From assembly GCA_034433615.1 (NCBI GenBank), contig DAOUAJ010000146.1, forward strand, positions 1 to 27,086: DNA of 27,086 bases, read 5' to 3'. The DNA comes from DAOUAJ01 sp034433615. GTDB lineage: Bacteria; Chloroflexota; Anaerolineae; DUEN01. The translations under genes and the position numbers were made by a program. Position 1 is the stretch's first letter. Each line of letters opens with the position of its first letter. This document shows, in pieces, positions 22,595-27,086 of this stretch. A model generated the notes under the pieces. It saw only the letters and a list, made by a program, of their open reading frames with translations. It did not search any database and was not told the origin of the DNA.

Positions 22595-23458
22595 TTACGG
22601 AGTGGGATGAAGCCCGCGAAACCCCTCGCCTAGGACTTCCTGGGCCGGTGCGATGACCATGAACGCATCGGGATCATGTTGCCCAACCAATCGCTTCAAC
22701 ACGCTCACCTCTGACTGGGCTACCGCGCACATGAGCACCGGCCGCGATGCACCTGTGTATCCCCCCTCGCCAGGCAAGATGGTCACACCGCGTTCCATCT
22801 CCTCTAGAATGGCAGCCCGGACGCGCTCATGCTGCGTGGAGATGATGAAAGCTACTTTGGCCCGGCCCAGCCCCTGCTGCACCAGGTCCACCATCATGCT
22901 GGAGACGCTGGCTACAATCATCGCGTAAAGCGCCCGCTCCACACCGAATACGATGGCCGCCATCGCCAGGGTCAGTCCACTCAACACCAGGAGCACCTGA
23001 CTAGGCTCCAAGCCCCGATGCCGTTGCATCAGCCGGGCGATGATGTCAATTCCCCCGGTCGTCCCCTGAGCTCGAAAGATCAATCCGATCCCCAGCCCGT
23101 CCAGGATGCCACCATAAAGGGTGTAAAGCAACGGGTCTCTGGTCACCAACGGCAGACGGCCGGCCAGCAGGTCTACTGTGATGGACATGATGGCGACAGC
23201 GATGACCGTGCGGACCCCCGCTCGCCAGCCGCCCCCCCAGCGCAGCATGGCCAGGAAGAGCGGAATGTTAAGCGCCAGCGTGACCAGGCCAACGGGTGTT
23301 CCCAACAGGTAGTGAAAGATCACAGCGATGCCAAACAGCCCAGCCGAGATCACCTGGTTGGGGATCAGGAAAACGTCAGCGCCCAGGGCGATCAACACAG
23401 CACCGGCAACCAGCAGAATGTAATCCACAACCGACGAAAAGATGCGCTCGCGCGACAC
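22595..23458 (-). CDS. YitT-family membrane protein
   Basis: 287 aa. N-terminal membrane part with the YitT family features (GADVFLIPNQVISAGLFGIAVIF, shortened here: FLIPNQVISAGLFG; then GTTGGIDIIARLM) and a soluble C-terminal DUF2179 domain (from about 205: FIISTQHERVRAAILEEMERGVT, then GGYTG and FMVIAPAQEVLGEGF). The function of the family is unknown; transport has been suggested. Start is GTG at 23458 with GGAGG upstream. It lies 39 bp after methylglyoxal synthase on the same strand, so they are probably co-transcribed. Confidence 0.9.
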   Translation of the reverse strand: MSRERIFSSVVDYILLVAGAVLIALGADVFLIPNQVISAGLFGIAVIFHYLLGTPVGLVTLALNIPLFLAMLRWGGGWRAGVRTVIAVAIMSITVDLLAGRLPLVTRDPLLYTLYGGILDGLGIGLIFRAQGTTGGIDIIARLMQRHRGLEPSQVLLVLSGLTLAMAAIVFGVERALYAMIVASVSSMMVDLVQQGLGRAKVAFIISTQHERVRAAILEEMERGVTILPGEGGYTGASRPVLMCAVAQSEVSVLKRLVGQHDPDAFMVIAPAQEVLGEGFRGLHPTP

Positions 23459-23497
23459 CGCGCTACCTCCACGATGAATCGGCTGGTTGTGCCGTGT

Positions 23498-23884
23498 TTA
23501 GCCTGAGATTGAGGCCATCAGGCCGGCCAGAACCATCTCAGCCGTTGCCAGATTGGTCGCCAGAGGCACGTTGTGCACGTTACAGATACGCAACAGCCCC
23601 TGGATGTCCGGCTCATGCGGGTGAGCGTACAAGGGGTCCACCAGGAAGATGAGCGCGTGGACATGGCCGGCCGCGATGCGGGCAGCAATCTGGGCATCAC
23701 CGCCCAACGGCCCTGATAGCACCCGCTCTACTGACAGGCCTGTGGCGTCGGCTATGCGTTTACCCGTGGTACCCGTAGCCACGAGACTGAATTGGGCTAA
23801 CTCTTCGCGATGCGCCTGGGCGAAACGCAGGAGCTCATCCTTCTTGCCGTCATGCGCGATCAAAGCGATGGTGGTCAAGATCAT
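23498..23884 (-). CDS. mgsA: Methylglyoxal synthase
   Basis: 128 aa from ATG 23884. Converts DHAP to methylglyoxal and phosphate, a bypass used when phosphate is low or sugar phosphates build up. Motifs: IALIAHDGKKDELL (His11), TGTTG phosphate-binding loop (about 37-41), GPLGGDAQI with catalytic Asp63, and FLVDPLYAHPHEPDIQGLLR. The ribosome binding site GGGAG abuts the ATG, so the TTG at 23878, at 6-nt spacing, may be the real start, giving MTTIALIAHD. An upstream ATG at 23947 gives an N-terminus without family match and is rejected. Confidence 0.93.
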   Translation of the reverse strand: MILTTIALIAHDGKKDELLRFAQAHREELAQFSLVATGTTGKRIADATGLSVERVLSGPLGGDAQIAARIAAGHVHALIFLVDPLYAHPHEPDIQGLLRICNVHNVPLATNLATAEMVLAGLMASISG

Positions 23885-23898
23885 CTCCCTGCTGACAG

Positions 23899-23927
23899 TT
23901 GCGAAGAAACTGTAACACAGGTATACT
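23899..23927 (+). promoter_or_regulatory. Promoter of the zinc-ribbon-holB-ricT operon
   Basis: -35 TTGCGA (23899-23904), 17 bp, -10 TATACT (23922-23927). The first ATG is at 23980. Confidence 0.6.
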
Positions 23928-23938
23928 GGCGCTGTCAA
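23909..23938 (-). promoter_or_regulatory. Divergent promoter of mgsA-yitT
   Basis: Minus-strand -35 TTGACA (23938-23933, perfect), 18 bp, -10 TACAGT (23914-23909). It overlaps the plus-strand promoter, so the two directions may compete. The ATG is at 23884. Confidence 0.5.
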
Positions 23939-23979
23939 AGCGTTCACGGTTCCGGCTTGTCCGGGTTAGGAGGGAGGCG

Positions 23980-24333
23980 ATGGTTCGAGTCACATGTATG
24001 CGTTGCGGCCGCGGTTATAGCCTGACCAATGACCAGATCGCACGTGCGGTCGAAGAGTCGCGCGGCACCAAACATAAATACTATATGGTCAATTGCCCGT
24101 ACTGCCGACAGGCGGCCAAGGTGCCGTTGCGTCCCATTCGCCAGGCCTATACGCGCCTGGAGGCATTGGGGGTGGTGACTACTGCGCCGACTGCAGAAGG
24201 GGAAGCGGCGGAGCCAGGGGAGGCCACGCCAGCCGCGCCAGCCGTAGAAGGGCAGACGGAGGAACAAGAGGAGGCCGGGCTGGCCGCGCCAGCCCCGGAC
24301 AGCGGGACGGAGAACAAGCCGACGGGCGAGTAA
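23980..24333 (+). CDS. Zinc-ribbon protein with acidic low-complexity tail
   Basis: 117 aa. Start at 23980 follows AGGAGGGAGG. Two CxxC pairs (MRCGRGYSL at the start, CPYCRQAAK near residue 40) form a zinc-ribbon. From about residue 65 the protein is an Ala/Glu/Pro-rich, acidic low-complexity tail. Function unknown; similar small zinc-ribbons often bind nucleic acid or act as regulators. It is the first gene of a plus-strand unit with holB and ricT, with only 21 bp to the next start. Confidence 0.8.
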   Translation: MVRVTCMRCGRGYSLTNDQIARAVEESRGTKHKYYMVNCPYCRQAAKVPLRPIRQAYTRLEALGVVTTAPTAEGEAAEPGEATPAAPAVEGQTEEQEEAGLAAPAPDSGTENKPTGE

Positions 24334-24354
24334 AAATGCGGTGCAATTAGCGTC

Positions 24355-25389
24355 ATGATGGATCATGTGCATTCCCAAATCGTCTGGCCTGTGGTTGGGC
24401 ATGAGTGGGCTGTGCGGTTGCTGTACCAGAGCCTGCTATGCGGCCGCTTCTCTCATGCTTACCTCTTCATCGGCCCCCAGGGGGTCGGCAAGACCACGTT
24501 GGCCCGTACACTGGCGCAGGTAATCCTTTGCCAGGCTGATCAGGTGGCCAACCGCCCCTGCGGTCAGTGTCGGGCCTGTCGCCTGATCCAGCAGGATCGC
24601 CATCCGGACGTCCGCGTGGTATCGCCTCCCGCGCCTGACCGGCCACTTTCCATTGAGCAGGTGCGAGAGCTGCAACGAGACGCCAGCCTCTCCCCGATGG
24701 AGGGGCGCGCCAAGGTCTTCATTATCCGTGAACTGGATCGTGCCACACCTCAGGCCGCCAACGCGCTCTTGAAAACCCTGGAGGAACCGCCGCCGCACGT
24801 GCTGTTGCTGCTTACAGCCAGCCAGCGTGAGGCCTTGCTGCCCACGGTTGTCTCTCGCTGTCAGGTGTTGACGCTACGCCCGCTGCCTGTCACCCTCGTC
24901 GAAGCTGCCTTGCAGGAGCGCTGGCACGTCACGCCCGAACGAGCTGCCCTGCTGGCCCGGCTGAGCAATGGTTGCCTGGGGGTAGCAGTGGCTATATTGG
25001 ACGATCAGCAAGGTGATGCATGGCGACACCAATGCCTGAGCGAGATGGCGCAAATAATGGCCGGAGATCACGGAGTACGATTACAGCAGGCGGAACGACT
25101 TAGCCAACTAGAGGAAATGGTACGACCGACCCTCGCTATGTGGCTGGGCTGGTGGCGGGACGTCATGTTGACTCAGGCCCGGTGTCATGAACAGGTTGTT
25201 AACGTGGATCAACGTAGCGCGATCGAGGCAGCCGCTCAGCAATGGACGACGGAGCAGGTACGAGAAATTATACGAAGGCTGCGAGACACGTTGCAGTATA
25301 TTGAAGCCAATGCCAACGTACGGCTGGCCCTGGAGACCCTCTTTCTCTCGTTACCGCAGCCGCCCTCTAGCTCGACAATGTTAGACTAA
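24355..25389 (+). CDS. holB: DNA polymerase III clamp-loader delta' subunit
   Basis: 344 aa. The AAA+ stator subunit of the clamp loader that helps place the sliding clamp on DNA. Walker A GPQGVGKTT (40-48), zinc cysteines Cys59, Cys69, Cys72 and Cys75, the AANALLKTLEEPP block, and the sensor SRC motif VVSRCQVLTLRPL. The Walker B acid region reads VFIIRELDRATPQ, altered from DxAxxM, as is usual for non-ATPase delta'. ATG at 24355 or 24358 with only a weak GCGGTG upstream. It precedes ricT, the arrangement known from Bacillus (holB next to yaaT/ricT). Confidence 0.93.
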   Translation: MMDHVHSQIVWPVVGHEWAVRLLYQSLLCGRFSHAYLFIGPQGVGKTTLARTLAQVILCQADQVANRPCGQCRACRLIQQDRHPDVRVVSPPAPDRPLSIEQVRELQRDASLSPMEGRAKVFIIRELDRATPQAANALLKTLEEPPPHVLLLLTASQREALLPTVVSRCQVLTLRPLPVTLVEAALQERWHVTPERAALLARLSNGCLGVAVAILDDQQGDAWRHQCLSEMAQIMAGDHGVRLQQAERLSQLEEMVRPTLAMWLGWWRDVMLTQARCHEQVVNVDQRSAIEAAAQQWTTEQVREIIRRLRDTLQYIEANANVRLALETLFLSLPQPPSSSTMLD

Positions 25390-25412
25390 ACGGGTGTAAC
25401 GGAGAATTCAGG

Positions 25413-26318
25413 ATGCCGACGGTTGTGGGTGTACAGTTCAAGCCTGTAACTAAGATCTACTACTTTGACCCGGCAGGACATAATGACCTGAAGCCGGGCG
25501 ATTGGGTTGTGGTAGATACGACCCGTGGGCGCGAGGTAGCGCAAGTAGTGCAACCAGCCCATGAGGTTCCACAGGAGGAAATTGCGGGGCCGTTAAAAGG
25601 CATTGTGCGCCGGGCGACCCCGTGGGATATGGTACAGCGTGATCAGTACATGCATCGTGAGGCCGAGGCGTTACAACAGTGCAGACAGCGGGTCGCTGAA
25701 TACGGGCTGCCGATGAAAGTGGTGCGTACGGAGTACAATTTCGATGGCAGCCGGCTGGTGGTGTACTTCACCTCTGAAGAGCGCATTGACTTCCGCGCTT
25801 TGGTGCGCGATCTGGCACGCCTCTTCCGCACTCGCATTGAGATGAAACAGATCGGCGTGCGTGATGAGGCCAAGATGCTGGATGGGATCGGAAAGTGCGG
25901 ACGTCGGCTGTGCTGCTCTTCCTGGCTGCGGGAGTTCAATCCGGTATCTATCAAGATGGCCAAACAGCAAGACCTGCCTCTCAATCCATCAGATATCTCA
26001 GGGGTATGTGGCCGGTTGCTTTGCTGTCTTGACTACGAAATGAACGTGTACGCTGAAGCCAGGCAAAGGCTGCCCAAGGTAGGGGCAGAAGTAATCACTC
26101 CCGAAGGGCCTGGTCGTGTACGCCAGGTGCATACCCTGAAGGAGATGGTCACGGTGCGTCTGGAGGACGGAACCTTCATTGACCTGCCGGCTGCTGACCT
26201 GGTTGTAGGCCAGGGGCGCGGCCCAGGACGGGGCTGCGGTTCATGTGAGGGGTGCTCCATCACCCACCCGCGCCATCAGGAAGATGAACAAGATGGTAAA
26301 CCGGAGAATCGTCCGTGA
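25413..26318 (+). CDS. ricT: PSP1/RicT (YaaT) family protein
   Basis: 301 aa. RicT is part of the RicAFT complex that, in Bacillus, modulates RNase Y and phosphorelay steps, and carries an Fe-S cluster. The PSP1 domain has two cysteine clusters: CGRRLCC (Cys162, 167, 168) and GVCGRLLCC (Cys199, 204, 205), likely cluster ligands. The N-terminus (VGVQFKPVTKIYYFDP) is typical. A third Cys group (GRGCGSCEGCS) and a charged tail follow near the C-terminus. The gene follows holB by 23 bp. No ricA or ricF is present in the window. Confidence 0.9.
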   Translation: MPTVVGVQFKPVTKIYYFDPAGHNDLKPGDWVVVDTTRGREVAQVVQPAHEVPQEEIAGPLKGIVRRATPWDMVQRDQYMHREAEALQQCRQRVAEYGLPMKVVRTEYNFDGSRLVVYFTSEERIDFRALVRDLARLFRTRIEMKQIGVRDEAKMLDGIGKCGRRLCCSSWLREFNPVSIKMAKQQDLPLNPSDISGVCGRLLCCLDYEMNVYAEARQRLPKVGAEVITPEGPGRVRQVHTLKEMVTVRLEDGTFIDLPAADLVVGQGRGPGRGCGSCEGCSITHPRHQEDEQDGKPENRP

Positions 26319-26384
26319 GTCTACACCCCGCCACAACAGGCGAAAATGTACTTATGGCTCTGCCGTTGTGATCCCCGCAGGAAT

Positions 26385-26424
26385 AAAACGGACGAGGAAT
26401 CCTTCAAGATCTCTCGTCCGTTTG
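26385..26424. terminator. Terminator between ricT and spoVS (bidirectional)
   Basis: 11-bp perfect stem AAACGGACGAG (26386-26396) with CTCGTCCGTTT (26413-26423). On minus it is followed by TTTTATT, which fits termination of spoVS; on plus it ends in TTTG. Good candidate for both converging genes. Confidence 0.75.
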
Positions 26425-26490
26425 TGCGCGCGTTAATAGAAAAGGGGCTTCCGCATCGCCTATCTAACGATGGGCAGCATCTAGGGGGAG

Positions 26491-26751
26491 TCAGCGAGGT
26501 TCTACCACTAACTTAACTGCTGTACGCTCCTGCCCCTCGATATCCACTTCGGTAAAAGACGGGATGCAGATCACATTGATGTTGTCTGAAGCCAAATAAG
26601 TACGGGCAATGGCAACAGCCTTGATAGCCTGGTTGACCGCGCTGGCACCGATAGCCTGAACCTCGGCGTGACCATGCTCCCGCACGACACCTGCGATCGC
26701 TCCCGCTACTGCGGTGGAACGAGAACGAGCCGATACCTTGATGACGTCCAT
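26491..26751 (-). CDS. spoVS: Stage V sporulation protein S (SpoVS)
   Basis: 86 aa, full-length. SpoVS is a small Alba-fold-like protein, needed for late sporulation in Bacillus, but widespread in non-sporing bacteria, including Thermus and Chloroflexota, where its role is unclear; nucleic acid binding has been suggested. The sequence is canonical: MDVIKVSARSRSTAVAGAIA, then AVNQAIKAVAIARTYLASD, then FTEVDIEGQERTAVKLVVEP. Start at 26751 follows GGGAGG. It converges with ricT across a terminator. No other sporulation gene is seen here. Confidence 0.95.
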   Translation of the reverse strand: MDVIKVSARSRSTAVAGAIAGVVREHGHAEVQAIGASAVNQAIKAVAIARTYLASDNINVICIPSFTEVDIEGQERTAVKLVVEPR

Positions 26752-27086
26752 GTTCGCAGCCTCCCTGCAAAGTGGTCCATGGCGTGTGACCTCTGCCCGC
26801 CTGCTTCATTCTTTATCGGCAGCGGCCGTAGGCATTTCGCGGAGGCCCGTAACGAACCCCCTGATCACGCCTCGCCGAACCAGAACGTGATCTGAGAGCG
26901 CATGCGGGGCCAGGTATTTACCCTTCGGGCTGCCTGTCCCCTGTGCCTGCCCCCGCTTATGCTGGGGTGCTGGGGTGCCTTCTGTGCGGAGGTGCCGAGG
27001 TGCACGGGTGAGGGGGTGACAAGGAGAGGGGGTGACAAGGTGACCTCTTCCCTTGCCTCCTTCTTCCCTTCCCCTTGTCTCCTTGT
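26752..27086. other. Gene-free end of the window with repeats
   Basis: 335 bp with no convincing gene. An inverted repeat GATCACG (26863-26869) and CGTGATC (26886-26892) lies 112-141 bp upstream of spoVS. A 22-nt copy of the element from 15817-15838 sits at 26932-26953 (one mismatch). Beyond it is low-complexity DNA: GGGGTGC variants, then two copies of AGGGGGTGACAAGG (27011-27024 and 27027-27040) and a pyrimidine-rich end containing their inverted form. Confidence 0.5.

Noticed and set aside
23980..23996. GTTCGAGTC as a tRNA T-loop
   Set aside because: It lies in the coding sequence of the zinc-ribbon gene; no clover-leaf can be formed around it.

Overview
The window looks like a housekeeping stretch of a GC-rich bacterial chromosome. 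Gene content and style (CbpA-type DnaJ beside DnaK, a Wzy_C ligase fused to TPRs, a TgpA-like transglutaminase, SpoVS without other sporulation genes, an AMMECR1/Memo pair, holB-ricT) fit Chloroflexota, perhaps Anaerolineae or Caldilineae. That is inference from composition and family resemblance; no rRNA or tRNA marker is present. I see no CRISPR array, transposase, integrase or phage gene.

Layout. 1-4558 (minus): a membrane O-antigen ligase/TPR protein is translationally coupled to a WecA/TagO-like phosphoglycosyl transferase, followed by the start of an unknown membrane protein that leaves the window. 4727-6808 (plus): a ROK sugar kinase and a YchF-like NTPase, behind a strong promoter with a palindrome over its -10 box. 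7010-9361 (minus): a membrane transglutaminase. 9642-10187 (plus): peptide deformylase. 10289-15763 (minus): an unrecognised 398-aa helical protein, AMMECR1 and Memo homologues, a 56-aa basic protein, a double BON-domain protein, a rhomboid protease and an SDH/ClpP-fold protease. 15891-19029 (minus): DnaJ (CbpA type) and DnaK, separated by a strong terminator and palindromic repeats.

19318-22588 is mostly plus: alanine racemase, triosephosphate isomerase and a putative HExxH membrane metalloprotease, with a small Cys-rich protein on minus at 20446-20643. 22595-23884 (minus): methylglyoxal synthase and a YitT-family membrane protein. 23980-26318 (plus): zinc-ribbon protein, DNA polymerase III delta' and RicT/PSP1. 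26491-26751 (minus): SpoVS. The last 335 bases hold no gene but contain repeats.

Functional themes are envelope polysaccharide assembly (ligase plus WecA-like enzyme), membrane proteolysis and protein quality control (SDH, rhomboid, DnaK/DnaJ, deformylase), and triose phosphate metabolism (TpiA and MgsA both use DHAP). Intergenic regions contain several palindromes, including a 22-nt element present at two distant sites. No clear new defence or mobile system is visible. The best candidates for undescribed biology are the 398-aa orphan protein, the 56-aa basic protein, the SDH-rhomboid-BON cluster and the operator-like palindrome of the ROK promoter.
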